Shown here: positions 26,101-37,600 of the stretch, piece by piece
Layout of the letters: each line of letters begins with the position of its first letter
Position numbering within the stretch: position 1 is the stretch's first letter
Assembly (NCBI GenBank): GCA_036897445.1
Contig: JAYMTL010000029.1
Span: 62,001-126,000 of the forward strand
From: Pelargonium tetragonum
Lineage: Eukaryota; Streptophyta; Magnoliopsida; Geraniales; Geraniaceae
DNA: 64,000 nucleotides
Direction: 5' to 3'
Made by a program: the position numbers and the translations under genes
The notes under the pieces: model-generated
The model's input: the letters and a program-made list of their open reading frames with translations, nothing else
Told to the model about the DNA's origin: nothing
Databases searched by the model: none

Positions 26101-26114
26101 ATATATTCTAGATA
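26098..26114. repeat. Inverted-repeat motif upstream of island A
   Basis: AGAATATATTCTAGATA: the first 12 bases are a perfect palindrome. A near copy (AGAATCGTATTCTAGATA) lies at 50197-50214, just upstream of the minus-strand KRGI frame at 50047-50160. Conservation in the same place relative to two frames suggests a regulatory or element-border role. Confidence 0.45.
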
Positions 26115-27104
26115 GTTTAGATAGAGGTATTCTATTGTATTACTATATCTTATTAATTATGTATATAGAGTCTAATTGGTATAAGAGTGATAGTAGTAAT
26201 TCTAGTTTACTCTTCTCTGCACTCTATTATTCGTTAGAAAGCGTAACCATAAACCCAGAAAAAGGAATCCACTTATATAGAAATGTATTTGAAATCCAAC
26301 CTTTATACAAGTACTCTATAAGCTATTTGGTAGATTTTTTGAAGTGTCCCTTAACTTATGACATTGAAATGTTACATCCATTACTGAATTGAGGGCCTGC
26401 GCGTAGGTTAGAATCCTGTTATATCTTAGTTAGCCCCCTCTTTTCTTTGATATGAATCTGACCCTTAATTTGATAAAAACTCTTAAAGCATTTTTTTGAT
26501 AGATGCATTTAAGAGTTAATCGACTGTTGAAATCTTCTATTATTCTTCAGTATCTGTTTTAAAGGAAATCCCTATTAGTGAGTAAAGTGCTCCTACACAT
26601 GGTAAAAGAAAGTAGGTTCGAGTCTGGTGATCCTAAATATAAATAACTGAAACCCTGCAAAATAAGGAAAGATAAAAGCCAATTTCAAGAATCTACTTAG
26701 TAGGTCAAGTTCCGTAAATCTTTCTTAGTATTAGTAACTATTGAAATTCTCCTCTACTAAAGGTCCAGCCGTTGACCTTAAAAAGAAAAAGACTTAGGAT
26801 TTCCTTTCGCTCAATTAAACAGGAATTTTTTTTAAGTAGAATAGATAGTATTAGGTTGTTTAATTCTTGTATGTTATAGGAGTGATTTTAAGGTAAGGAT
26901 AATACCTCTTATTATCTTTGGTAGTTTCTAATATAAATAAAGAAGAGTATAAGCCTTAGGGAATCTAGAGAGGGTTCTTGTTATAATGCCGAGTTCTTTA
27001 CTTGACTTGGTAAAGGGTTCATAATTAGAGTCTTTTGAACCTGGCTCAAGCTATTCTGTAATACAAATTACTTGCAAGACTTAATTAAATCCCTTACTTT
27101 TTAA
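26115..27104. other. 1 kb without a recognised gene
   Basis: A plus-strand 85-codon frame (26135-26392, TTG start) runs antisense to the upstream extension of island A; its product is not recognised. The minus strand has no TGA in any frame from about 26036 to 26547, which keeps the island A frame open upstream except for TAA/TAG. A T-arm-like word near 26608 has no partner arms. Confidence 0.4.
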
Positions 27105-27176
27105 GGGCTACAAAGAGGTATTATCAAGAAAAGTATAGCTCTGAAGAAGGTAGGTACAGGTAAGCAGTGGTTATAA
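27105..27176 (+). pseudogene. KRGI-family frame, 23 codons between stops
   Basis: Open from after a TAA to TAA at 27174. The peptide is GLQRGIIKKSIALKKVGTGK followed by QWL. QRGII and SIALKK match other members (25.9, 39.0, 42.7 kb). No ATG. It is a clear fragment of the dispersed lysine-rich family. Confidence 0.4.
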
Positions 27177-27873
27177 AGCTACCTTTATAGAAGAGTTAAC
27201 CGGTAAAAGTCAAGGGTTCTAAACTCTTTTAAATTAGAAAGGGGGCTCAGTCAGGGCATTTCTTGCGGGGTTCTTCTACAATTATAGCTTTAAGCGATAA
27301 AGTCTTATTTAGGGAGCCTGAGGCTAAGGAAAGTCCTGTAAATCGAGTTAATAAAATAAAGTTGTTTGTTGTTTACGGAAAGTACTATTACAATATAATA
27401 AACAAAACCAAGGAGTGAAGGCCTAGGAGATTTTTTTTGCAAAGGGTGGTTTTATTGACCGACATATAGTTATTAGTTTTTAGAGGTTTTTTGGAATTAG
27501 AAAACTCTTTCTTACTGTAGCCCCTGTAGCTTTATAGAAGTCTTGTAGTGTATAGGATATACGCCTTGAACTCTTGTACTATCTGTTTTCTGTAGCTATT
27601 TAAATCTTAGGGTAGCTGCTTGTAAAAGAAAATTTGACCTAAGTTTTTTTAGTAAGAGGGAAATGCTTATCATAAAGAAAGACTTTCCGCTGAGGTTCCT
27701 TACTGACTTTGGGAATGAAAAGACTTAGCAATCAAGTACCCAAGCATTCCTTTTCTTTTTAGTTAGAGAGTAGCGCTAAAGCTTTGTATGAGTATGCGGG
27801 ACTGGACTTTTTCAGGAAATCCCAAATACCAAGTGTTTGAATATTCTAACCTTAACTTCGTTTCCTCTATCTC

Positions 27874-28158
27874 TTGTTTAGTTACCTCCGGCGGGTTTTT
27901 TTCCTAACGAAATTGGGTAGAACTCTAGTGGGAGTTTCCAGCAAAGGCAGTTTTAGTGGGAAGCTGCTTGAGGTTGGTTATGGTTATAAGGTATTCTTGT
28001 ATTATGTAGTATACTTCTTAAATTTCAATTTCCCGGCCTCCATTATACTACTAACTACCCTAACTAGAAGTATATTAGTACAATACTATAACTACAATAG
28101 AACCCATAAGACAATAGCTCTACAGGAAATAACAAGAATACACTCTATATCTAAATAA
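27874..28158 (+). CDS. 94-codon ORF, possible ribosomal protein L6 resemblance
   Basis: The frame starts at an alternative codon (TTG) at 27874 and ends at TAA 28156. Residues about 13-45 read GRTLVGVSSKGSFSGK followed by LLEVGYGYKVFL. This resembles the GVS-KG...LELVGVGYKV core of organellar L6, and NFNFPAS nearby could stand for the GFSHP motif. The match lacks one residue in LELVGVGYK and the C-terminal PYKGKG signature was not found. The same frame continues to 28998 through many TAA/TAG without TGA. The call is tentative; an unknown protein or chance are alternatives. Confidence 0.3.
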   Translation: MFSYLRRVFFLTKLGRTLVGVSSKGSFSGKLLEVGYGYKVFLYYVVYFLNFNFPASIILLTTLTRSILVQYYNYNRTHKTIALQEITRIHSISK

Positions 28159-28998
28159 CCCCTTTACTAACTCTTATAAGAAGTAATAAACAACAGATAG
28201 GTATACCTAGCTCTAGCAAAGCAAGAAGTAGTAAGATAAAACAAGTAACACTCAACTCAAGTAAAACAAAGAAAGATAAGAAGACAACAGCAAGCAAGGA
28301 ATCTCTAAAGTCAAGAAGGAAGGATAAGTCAGTAGAAAATCATGTAATTCTAGTCTTTCTTACTAAACTAAAAAGGAAGAATAGCTCCTAACAAAAACTA
28401 AGACAGCTATAAGAAATAAATAAGAACTCAGTTAAGTAATTCAAATCAAAGTAACTCAAAGGCAAGAACAAATGAGTCAACAAAAGCGAAGGAGTCCAGG
28501 TCAAGGGCTAAGTCTGAGGCTGGGGCTATAAAGCATGCATGCGTATTCAGAATACTTGCTATCTAGTTAGTCAACCTTCTTAGCTATCGCTACAGTCGGG
28601 AACATAGAGCTACTCAACTATTAAGCCTTGTATGCTCTCAACCGATAAGCCCCATAAGACAAGAGAACATAGCTTAGAAGAAAGAAGAACCCTTATAACT
28701 ATTACTATAGATAAGTAACTAAAACAAGGAAGATAAGACTACAATACAAAAATCCAGTTCAACCTTGTAAGGCCGGTCTATGTGCAAAGGCAAGCTTGAC
28801 AATGTTCCTAACCGGGTCCTTGTCTTTATTCAGCGAGCAAGCCTAGTCTAAAGTAAGAACTCTTCGTTGGTGCTATCTATATAGTATATTCCCTTCTTTA
28901 CTCAACTCAGAGGTTATTCTCAATAGATAGAAACCAGATCTAGATTCTTTGTTTAGAAAGGTGTAGTTTTTTAATGGAAACGAGCCAAGGGTGTATGA
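28159..28998 (+). pseudogene. Continuation of the 27874 frame without TGA, Lys/Ser-rich
   Basis: From 27874 to the TGA at 28996 this one frame has about 375 codons with 24 TAA/TAG and no TGA. The part 28420-28566 is open for 48 codons and contains SNQSNSKARTNESTKAK then ESRSRAKSEAG, a hydrophilic basic stretch. The strand is T-poor around 28150-28480. UAR frequency is close to what composition predicts, so the open run is only suggestive of an alternative code. Otherwise this is decayed coding or skewed non-coding DNA. Confidence 0.3.
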
Positions 28999-29568
28999 TT
29001 TCTAATCGGGTAGAGGTCCGTATTCTGTAGCTAATCTATTCTTAAGTCCTAAAGGTATCGCGCTCTTGTGAATCCCTATGTTCTAACAATTTCGGAGTTT
29101 TTTCTTGATAGTACCGAACTACATTATCTTAGAATTCCAGCACAACTTCTTGAACTTATTGTAAGGCCGGCTAATAGGAAGCTAAGGCAAAGACAGAATT
29201 GTATTCTATTCTTCATTTCCAGCCAGTATGCATCAGTAACCTATTCTCTTCACTGCGCAAGTTCCGGTCATATGATGGTATAGCTCGAGTTGCTATTAGA
29301 AGAAAACTTTTCTTTGTTATAACCACTTTTAGGAACCAACTACAACCTCTTTTCTCACTCTCTAATAGCTTTGTTTCCTTACAATACCAAAACGGGAACT
29401 CTTCTCACAAATCAGCTAGATTTTAGTAGACTTAATTACTAAACAAACTTAGAGAAATCCTGTCTAGTGTCAATCTCTAAAAAAAGACCCGATGAAGAAC
29501 CTACTTATTTACTTTAAATGGCTAAAGTTGAAACCTCTTACTGACTCTTATCCTGTAACTTCTTAATC
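28999..29568. other. 0.6 kb without a supportable gene
   Basis: Two overlapping plus-strand frames (29068-29283 and 29199-29426, 71 and 75 codons) lie here; neither product is recognised and both are of chance length. Confidence 0.4.
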
Positions 29569-29658
29569 TTACTTAGTCTTCATACTCTTAATCATAACTT
29601 GTGTCTTATGCTTACTACTCTTCTTCTTGAGATTACCTTCATCAACTTTATTATAGTC
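29569..29658 (-). pseudogene. KRGI-like Lys-rich frame, 29 codons
   Basis: Open between TAA (29659) and TAA (29569). The peptide is DYNKVDEGNLKKKSSKHK then TQVMIKSMKTK. In the same frame, beyond the upstream TAA, PGMGIKKESKISLI is found at about 29700-29760. Composition matches the dispersed lysine-rich frames; the exact KRGI word is absent. Confidence 0.3.
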
Positions 29659-32600
29659 TTAGCTCTTTTGGCTTTCTCCACTTAGATTAAGTTCTCTTTA
29701 CAAATAATTATACTAAATAAGACTTATCTTACTCTCTTTCTTGATACCCATACCTGGTTGTCTTACCCTTCCTCTTCCTTATACTTAGAATACCTGCTCT
29801 TCCACTAACTAACTCTGTAACAAACAGAGAATGCAAATCTAATAAAACAAGCAGAAAACAAAAAGAAGAAGGAAGAGAAAGGTCGCTACGCACGCGTATA
29901 CGTATTATATAAAAAATAAGGGTGCTCTCTTTAATAAAAGGAAAGAAGAAAAACTTATAGACAAAAGAAGTGAATCTTAACCAATTAGATGTTCCAACCC
30001 TTTTTAGAAATTTGAGACCCGCTCTATATCTATAAAGGAAATGGGCTTGATAGGTTTCCCGTTATATGAAACAGAAAATTTTTCTTTCAAGCCGCTCTAG
30101 AGGCAAATACAGAGGACTTTTTCGAAAGAAGAATTTTGCAGGGTTGCTTTTTTATATAGATAAGGAATCCTTTACTTTTGTAATTATCTAGCACAATTTT
30201 CAAGAGCTACTGACTTTATTTATAAAAAGTCAAAGCCCAGATCATAATTATAAGAGTATAAAGCATATCTTTTATTTTCCCAAGGGGGCCGAAGACCCTT
30301 GACAAGACAAAAGGAATACCTTAGGAAGCTCACCCCTTTTTTAGATGTGGGCCTTTGAATTTAAGCCCTTAGTCCCGCTCCTTATTACTTATTGCTTCTT
30401 AAAAAGCCTAATACTCGATTTAAGTCAAAGTACTGTGAATAGGGTTATAATGGAGCACTTTCAAGGCTTTATAGCCTAGATTTAAAGCCTGTAATATAAA
30501 AAAATTCCTCCTCTTGGTACCTAAACAGCAGATAAATGAAAGAATTTGTTCATACTTTGTGTTTGCTTTAACTACGTTACCTTTTTAAAAGTCTTTACTT
30601 GAAAGTGTAATTTCTCTATTCCAGAAAAAGCAGGATAGCTACAAGGATAAAAGAAGAGCCTAGGTTATAGATAGGTATAGCTTTGGAGAAGGGTTTCCAC
30701 TAATTAATGAGAACTTAGTCACTTTTTACGAGAATCCTAGCTCTAAAGAATAGAAAAACCAAGAGGTTAAATTATAGACTTTACAGGTGTTTAAGGCAAA
30801 AAGGGGTTCCACCAAACGGAAAACTTTACAATTCCTTACAGTTTACTTTATGGAAGTCCTTTCTTAACTAAAAGTACTGAAGGCATGAATAAAAAGAAGC
30901 TTCCACTCTACAACCTAACTAATCAGGATTGTCTTAGAAGTGTTAGCTTAGCGGGTGCTCTTAAATCTTTTTGGAGATAGAATTTGAAGTTATAGAGTTA
31001 ACATCTTAGGTTATCTAAGGAGCTTTGGTCTTAAAGCAGCTCTAACAACAAGAGCCCTCAATGGCTAGAAGATGGGTTTTCCTGGGCAGAAGTATCCGGT
31101 TGAGAAAGATTGAGACAAGTTTTTATCTTAGGGCTTTATAAAAAGGTAGTTGTGTAAATTTAATAAATACCTAAGTTCTGAAATTATAGACTATTGGGAG
31201 TCCCTTACACGGAGGTCACTTCTCTGCCAGTGAAATAATAAAATAAACTATACCCGGGTTCTTATCTAGTAAGTAAATTCCTGTGTCTTCAGTATCTAAG
31301 GCGGTTACGGGGTTTTTAAAGTTGTATTGAAAATAGAGCCTGCAGTTAGGTATGAAAATAAAAAACTCAAAGTGCCTTTCGGCAGTGTTATAGTATCTTA
31401 AACTTATATCGATACCTATTGGAATAGGACTCTCTTGCAATTTCCTGAGCTAATCTAATATTGTCAAGAATTCTTTATACGGATTAGGGAATCCGAGCTC
31501 TCTCTCTTGGACTTTTATAGGAAACAGTCTAACCACAGAGGATGATAGAGAATCTTATTTCAGTATGAGTCCTTTTATTTTAAGATAAAAAGAGCCTTCA
31601 TTTATTCAAAGTAAGCTTTTAAGGACTTTTTTTGTATAGAGTCATTTTTCTTTCCTTTAATATTTCTACTTAATCTAGGTAAAATCTCGTTCTTTATTTG
31701 CAAGAGGTAGCCTTTCGTACAAAAAATTCAAAATGAGCGAGCTTTGGGTAAGTCTAGTTTATGAGGATAAAGCTTTTCATAGTATCTTGTAATCCAGAAA
31801 TTCCCAGGACTTTTATTCCCTTTATAAGTCGGTAGCTTTCTACTTTCTGGGTGTTTTAGTAGCAAGACTCCTCTTCGTTAAAAGGGATTTCGAGACTGTA
31901 GATTTACTATATAGGGCTACATTCTTAGTTTCAAGAAAAAGGACTTTTTAGGGCTTATACATTGCCCAGAAGTCATTTTTTTATTGAGTAGGGTTAAATA
32001 GAAACAAAAAGGTATAGGTAGAAATAGCCTCAGTTTTCTCTTTGTGCTCTCAAGGGTAGTTCATGAAATTTTTCTGTAGAAAAGTAGTATTAACTAGATT
32101 GTTTAAAAAATCCTGCCACTTTTTGGGGTTTGGATTAAAGTCAAAAAAACTTTCCTTCAAAACAGCGGGTGTCCCATCAAGCAAGTCGAGGTTCATAAAA
32201 ATAGCAGTGCTTTAGGTTGAACACAGGAAAAGATAAAAAAAGCGGGGTCCTTGCCTTTTGAGTAGTTGACACACTTCTTGCACGAAGTTTTAAAGTGGGA
32301 TCCTCATATTTCGAGCCAACTTAGACACACGAGCGCCCCTTTTCCTTAATAGTTATTACTTTTTGAGTAATATAAAAACCTAGTTTAGCATGCATACTTT
32401 ACTAGATTAGAAAAAATAGATAAAAAGCGCATAGCCGGAGCTTCTTTATACCAGTATTTTAGAATAAACCACGAGCCACTAGTTCAATATATACCCTTAA
32501 ACCTCGCATGAAATTTAGTAAATTATAGTTCAGGAACCTAAAAGTCTTGGGCATACGCAAAAAAGAGTTAGTTTTACCGATATGTCTATCTTGATTTGAC

Positions 32601-33173
32601 CAACACAATATTGCACAGCTACTAGCAACCCTCTACCCGTAACATTTCCGCAATTTATATAAAATAAGGGTTCCTCGAACACCAACCAAGAGATCGAGAT
32701 ACTACACTTGGGGACTGGCACGGAGTACTCCAACTTTAAAAGCTTACTAACCGAGTTTTTTTAGTCTTACAGATAGCTGGATCTTCGGAGCTCTTATAAC
32801 TACAAGTTCTGGACGAAGACCCAACATATCCTTTGAGCTTTTTTATACAATACTATGTTAATTAAAAATACAAAAACGTAGAAAAAAATCACATGCAAGG
32901 AGTACCTTACGCTTTTTAGCGCACGTAAATAGCCTTGAATTGGTTTTAAAAACTAAATTACAAAAATTTTGCCCGGATCTTTTTTTAGTAATGCTTTAGG
33001 TCGAGTTCATAAAAGTATACTCCAGATCTGTTAAAAGAGAGTCGTATTAAGTACAGCTACAGAAACCTTGTAAAGCAAAGTCAAAGAAGTTCCCCCTATA
33101 TCAAGACCCCTTATCTTTCCTAAACGCATTTTAAACACTAAAAAACTAGAATGCTTTCATTTTTTTGTACATA
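29659..33173. other. 3.5 kb without a gene
   Basis: GIALEKG in frame near 30660-30680 is a minimal trace of the KRGI family. A motif copy (AAAGGTAACGTAGTTA on the minus strand) is at 30569-30584. Minus-strand frames 31216-31440 and 32530-32733 are of chance length. A short CPEV peptide in frame near 31960 was considered and rejected as cox1. Confidence 0.5.
30569..30584 (-). repeat. AAAGGTAACG-AGTTA motif, variant copy
   Basis: Reads AAAGGTAACGTAGTTA on the minus strand, one base different from copies at 33443-33458, 41517-41532 and 42075-42090. Confidence 0.5.
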
Positions 33174-33248
33174 TGCTTAGAAGTAGACTCGAACCTACTG
33201 ACCCAAGGATTTCAGCCCTTTGCTCTACCAACGGAGCTTTTCTATAGC
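33174..33248 (-). tRNA. tRNA-Phe (anticodon GAA)
   Basis: The minus strand carries GCTC-CGTTGGTA-GAGC (D-arm), AAAGGGCTGAAATCCTT (anticodon arm, GAA at 33211-33213) and AGTAGGTTCGAGTCTACT (T-arm), ending TTCTAAGC-A. The 3' part is close to plant mitochondrial and bacterial tRNA-Phe, so the type is organellar. Stems are not standard as encoded: the anticodon stem is one base short, the T-loop is 8 nt unless one C is added, and the acceptor 5' strand (GCTATAGAA) has one base with no partner. Adding single nucleotides in the anticodon loop, the T-stem and the acceptor 3' strand gives three standard stems with a 7-bp acceptor. Its neighbours are not genes. It could be an edited functional gene or a mildly decayed copy. 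Confidence 0.7.
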
Positions 33249-34575
33249 GTTAATAACTCATATTCAATATAGAGGAAATTCAAATTACATTTTTGTTTCT
33301 ATTTAATTAAGTGATTCTATCTTCAATGAAAGTACTTGTTCTTCATAAGGGAAGGGCTATCCTTTTTAGAGTTACTACAGTGCTCTATAAACTAAATAAA
33401 GATTTTTATCTCCTCAAATATAGCAAGAACAAGCTTAATAAAAAAGGTAACGAAGTTAAATCGCTATAGTTATAATAGTATAACCCTCCTTTATTTACGT
33501 TATAGGCATATCGGAAAAGGGTTCCTGACATAAAGATAAAGCACATAGCTTAAGTAGTAGCCTATAGGTTATAATAAATAGAGTAGAGGTTGAGCTATAA
33601 GGTCTTTCCCGGTTATACACGGAAATTCTACTTAAAATTCCCGGCAAGGGTTGTTCACTTAAAGGTAAGGCTACTGAGGTAAGTGGGATTTTTTATGGAA
33701 TATCCGTATGTAGTACACTGAAAAAGTCCTTAACTTATTTACTTAATAGGAGCTTGATATTGAAGTTTACGAAAATTTCTAGTCATTGGCTTTCTCTTTC
33801 CCGAAATTTGAGATCTGACCCAGCTTAGGTAGGATCTTACTTAAATTATTTACACATGTCAAATAACATAGAATCTAAAGAACCCCCGAGTTTCTAGTAT
33901 TACGTCCTTGTATAATACATCATTAGTGAATCAAGACCACCACACCAACCAAGTAGCAGTACCGAAAATTCTTAGTATTATGAAAAAGAACCTTCTCTTT
34001 AAGTAGTCAAAGTACAATTCATACATAAAAATTTTTACTATAGCACAAAAACTTAACTAATCTGGATCCACTTAGTACCTCATAAAAAAAGGGTTTATAA
34101 ACGACAATATTGTAAATGGGTGGGGCGCTCCTGATTGATAGAAATCTTGTATTGCTGAGTTGAGGTCCCATTGCGTGTAGGTGAAAGTCTGACAGAGTAG
34201 TCGAGAATCCCCTTTTTTGGAACACATAAATATAGAAATCCTGTGGATTCCGCAAAGGGTACCCTTTTTATTCTGCCATGGAACAGGATTCCTACTTCCT
34301 TTTTAATTGGACTCTCTACTGGAGGAACTTCTTCGATAAATCCAAGAGAAAATCTATTTAATATACGAGTACAACACAAGACATAGCATAAATCTTTTGA
34401 GCCACCCATCCTTATTTACGGGAATAAACAGTTAGTTATTGCAATTCACCTAGTATATAAAAAAGGAGTTTATGGTATCCCCAACCCTCTTGAAAGAAAA
34501 GAGGGGCCCCGTAAAACTCATATAGAAAGAAAGATTTTAAAGTTAATTTTACTAAACTACTAAGCAAAGAGTTCT
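33249..34575. other. 1.3 kb without a recognised gene
   Basis: Contains one AAAGGTAACGAAGTTA copy (33443-33458). Two overlapping minus-strand frames (34019-34255, 78 codons; 34095-34409, 104 codons) are the longest here. The 104-codon product starts MGGSKDLCYVLCCTRILN and is not recognised. Its length is at the upper end of chance expectation. Confidence 0.4.
33443..33458 (+). repeat. AAAGGTAACGAAGTTA motif, copy
   Basis: Identical over 16 bases to the longer inverted pair at 41513-41532 and 42075-42094. Function unknown. Confidence 0.6.
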
Positions 34576-34639
34576 AGGAATGTCTGAGAGGTTCAATTTT
34601 GAAAGATAAATAAATCACGGGTTCGAGTCTCATTCCTTG
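34576..34639 (+). tRNA. Shortened tRNA-Ser-like gene (UGA)
   Basis: The acceptor strands AGGAATG (34576-34582) and CATTCCT (34631-34637) pair perfectly. TCTGAGAGGTTCAA after the acceptor is close to the D-arm of organellar tRNA-Ser (GTCTGAGCGGTTGAA). A TTTGAAA loop gives anticodon UGA at 34600-34602, and GGGTTCGAGT is the T-loop region. At about 64 nt it is some 20 nt shorter than a normal tRNA-Ser: the long variable arm is missing and the anticodon and T-stems pair poorly. It may be a truncated tRNA, an edited one or a decayed copy. Confidence 0.5.
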
Positions 34640-37600
34640 TAAATTCCTAATATTCAAACGAGGGGAATATGCGAGGTAAACTAAATTACAACTCTGCAGG
34701 ATTTTTCTTTATTAAGGGGTAACCGGGTAAACCTTTAAGTAAGCGAAGCGAGGTAGTGAATGCTTCTATATTTTAATTGTAATATCTAACTTTGTTTAGA
34801 AGCTTTTTTCCACTGTCCAATTCGAGGGTTCTGTGCCCAGCACCTTCAGGTTACCTTTATTAGCAACATCTAGAATTAAGATCGGAATTCCCCGGGTTTA
34901 CTCTTAGTTAGAGTATCCATATAGTATATAGTTAGTTATTAGACAAACAAGGTCCGTTTCTTTTTTTTTCTGGTTAAAAGTTCTTCTTAGAAACCTTGTG
35001 TTTAAGAGTGCCCTTGCTTCGTATATAAAAAATCTCCTCTATATCATAAGTATGAAAAATATAAGCATCACCTAGTCATATATCAACCACCCTGGTAAAA
35101 GTTTAGCTTATTGCCTTATTTTTTTAATACAACTAATTAGAACTTTGCCTAAAAAGACCCCTGTAATTTATGTAAGCACTGCTGGAAAGGCAAAATATCT
35201 AAAACGGGGAAGACTTGCAGCTATCCAGAAGGGACCGCCCTGCTTAATTAAAGTAAACTGGAAACTTCTTGATTCAGTTAAAATCATAAGTATCGCAAAA
35301 AGTTAAGGGCAAAGGGATAACGACTTATTTAAATTATAAGACTTAAACCTAATTTTTACAGGACCCTTTTTATATTTTGTACTTTATATATTTATATAGC
35401 TCCGTCTCTCGGCCCAGACAGTGGAGAATAGGAATACCTCTTCCCAAGCTAAGGATAGAATCAAAAACGCTGTAAATTTAAGACTCTTAGAGCCTCTAAC
35501 TAGAATTATAACTAAACCTCAGGACTTAACAAAGCCTGGGGGCAAGGGTACGTTTCAGCACTAACTTTTGAAGATGTTACAGAAAGAGTAAACGAGTCCC
35601 CGAGGAGGAGGAGCCGGATTTCTTTAAAAGAGCCCTTAAAAGTCCTATCTTACTAGTTTCGGAACTGACCAAAGCATAAAAAATAGAGGTGCGAAGCCCT
35701 CAAAATTACCTAATCTTTCATAGCTATAGCTTCTTCAGAAAAGCATTTTGAGACTCTATTTATAATTATAACAGATTGGCGCAGGAGTTCTTACTCTTAA
35801 AGTAGTTTAAAAATCTCCTATTACAAGCTACTCTAACTAAATGTAAGGAATCCTCCTTTTGGCAAAAGGTTGACCTCTCTATTTTTAACCCCGATGCGTA
35901 TTCCTTTTTCAAGGAGCTCTCCGAGGTATTATACTTTTTAACTTTAAGAACTATCTTTCTTGCCTCGCAAAATATTAAACAAAACTTTGAGAATTTTCAA
36001 GGGTATGGTACCAAAGCATGCTATAGACCTAGAAAAAGCGATTATATATACTATCTCCAAGTTTAACCTTTGTTCCACAAATAAAGGGTAATCCACCCCT
36101 TTTATTAACTACGCAATATAAACTATAGGAATCCCGGCGATATTGATATAGAAACAACTTTTAAATGAATAGACCCCTTACTTTTATTTTGTATAAAAAG
36201 CAGTCTCTCTTTAAATTTTCTATTATTAGGTCTTGAAAAATTCTTTGTTATAGCATACCTGTATTTAACTCCAGTTTTATACCTACCTGGCAGGACCTTC
36301 CTCGACTAGCTTTGTAAATATATACTGGGAAAGACTTCCCGAAGCAACAAAAAAAGTAAAGTACTGTGTAGGAGTCTCTCGTAGATAAGAACTTACCGAC
36401 TTTCCTTTCATACAAATTCTTGTATTTCCCTAAGCTCAAGTATACTTAAGCTTTAGATTTGCGCTGAACTTTTACCTATATTTCTAAAAGCTCTGACTTA
36501 TAATAAAGGACTCTTGAGCCTTTCTATCGTTGAGTCCTAGTATTCCCGTCCATTATACCTAAAAAGTTTTCATTATATAATCTACATAGGAAGATTTTCT
36601 TAAAACAGGCTTTAATTAACTTCACTTAAACAGTGAATTTCGAGTAGTGAAAAACACAAAAAAGGCTTATTCTGGGCAACGTGAATTTAAAGCTTATTTT
36701 ATATCCTGTTTAGCTTTTGGGAAAGAGCTCCTATTTTTTCTTATACTTCGTTTGCTAATTATACTTATAAAAATGCTCCGCAATTCTTCTATAATTTAGA
36801 AACTAAAAAAGTAAAGAAAGTTAATTTATATACATTAGAGGCTCTCGTATAAACCTTAAGCCTTGGGTTCTGCTTTCTAGTGATGGGTCGAAAAATCTAG
36901 GCAAGGGTATCCTGGGGGTATTCAATTCATATAGGACCTTGCTAATAAGGCGGAAGCTCCTTAGAGGGCTCCCAAAAGGATTTCTCCCAGTTCCCTTATA
37001 ACTTATTATGGATAATTTTAAATAGAGCAGTTTCTTAAAGCAAGTTTTTTTGTTACCTTTTTGAATATTATTAACAATAAACTGCCTGATCTATTCTACA
37101 CTATAGTTTTACTCGAAATAGACAAGAATCCTATAATCTTGCATAACTAGTTACGTTTTTTAGGTCTAAGTACTTAGAGAAAGTGGGTTTTCCTGTCAAG
37201 AAGAAACTTAAAAAAGGGTTACTTCATCATTCTTTTAACTCTTAGAGACAAGAGCTTAGTAAAGATCGAAAGGATCCTTATACCTTATAGTTAATGAGGA
37301 GTGGAAATCCTTTGCTCTGACAGGGTAGTAGAGCCTAACTAAACTAAGAAATTCAAACTCTATTTTTACCACCTCTTTCCTATAAAGCTCCGAATTCTGC
37401 ATTTATACTAAGGCAATTCCGCATGGGATGTATATTTCTTTCAAAGTTACCCTGAAACCCTTAAGTGCAAAGTAGCAATAAACCGACTTCTCGAGAATAC
37501 ACATTCGGATATACTAGTTGTTAGACTCTTAGAAGATTAAGACCTTTCCGCGCACATGCACTTATTTCATTTCAATTTAAGGGGAAGCGTTCCTTGAGCA

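Noticed and set aside
27030-27062. Minus-strand GCCAGGTTCAAAAGACTC, T-arm-like
   Set aside because: Stem pairs poorly and no other tRNA arm is present.
31955-31993. HCPEVIFLL in one plus-strand frame, like the cox1 motif GHPEVYIL
   Set aside because: A single short match; WFFG before it and PGFG after it are absent even when small inserts are allowed.
34095-34409. 104-codon minus-strand ORF
   Set aside because: Length is within chance for this composition and the product is not related to anything else in the window.
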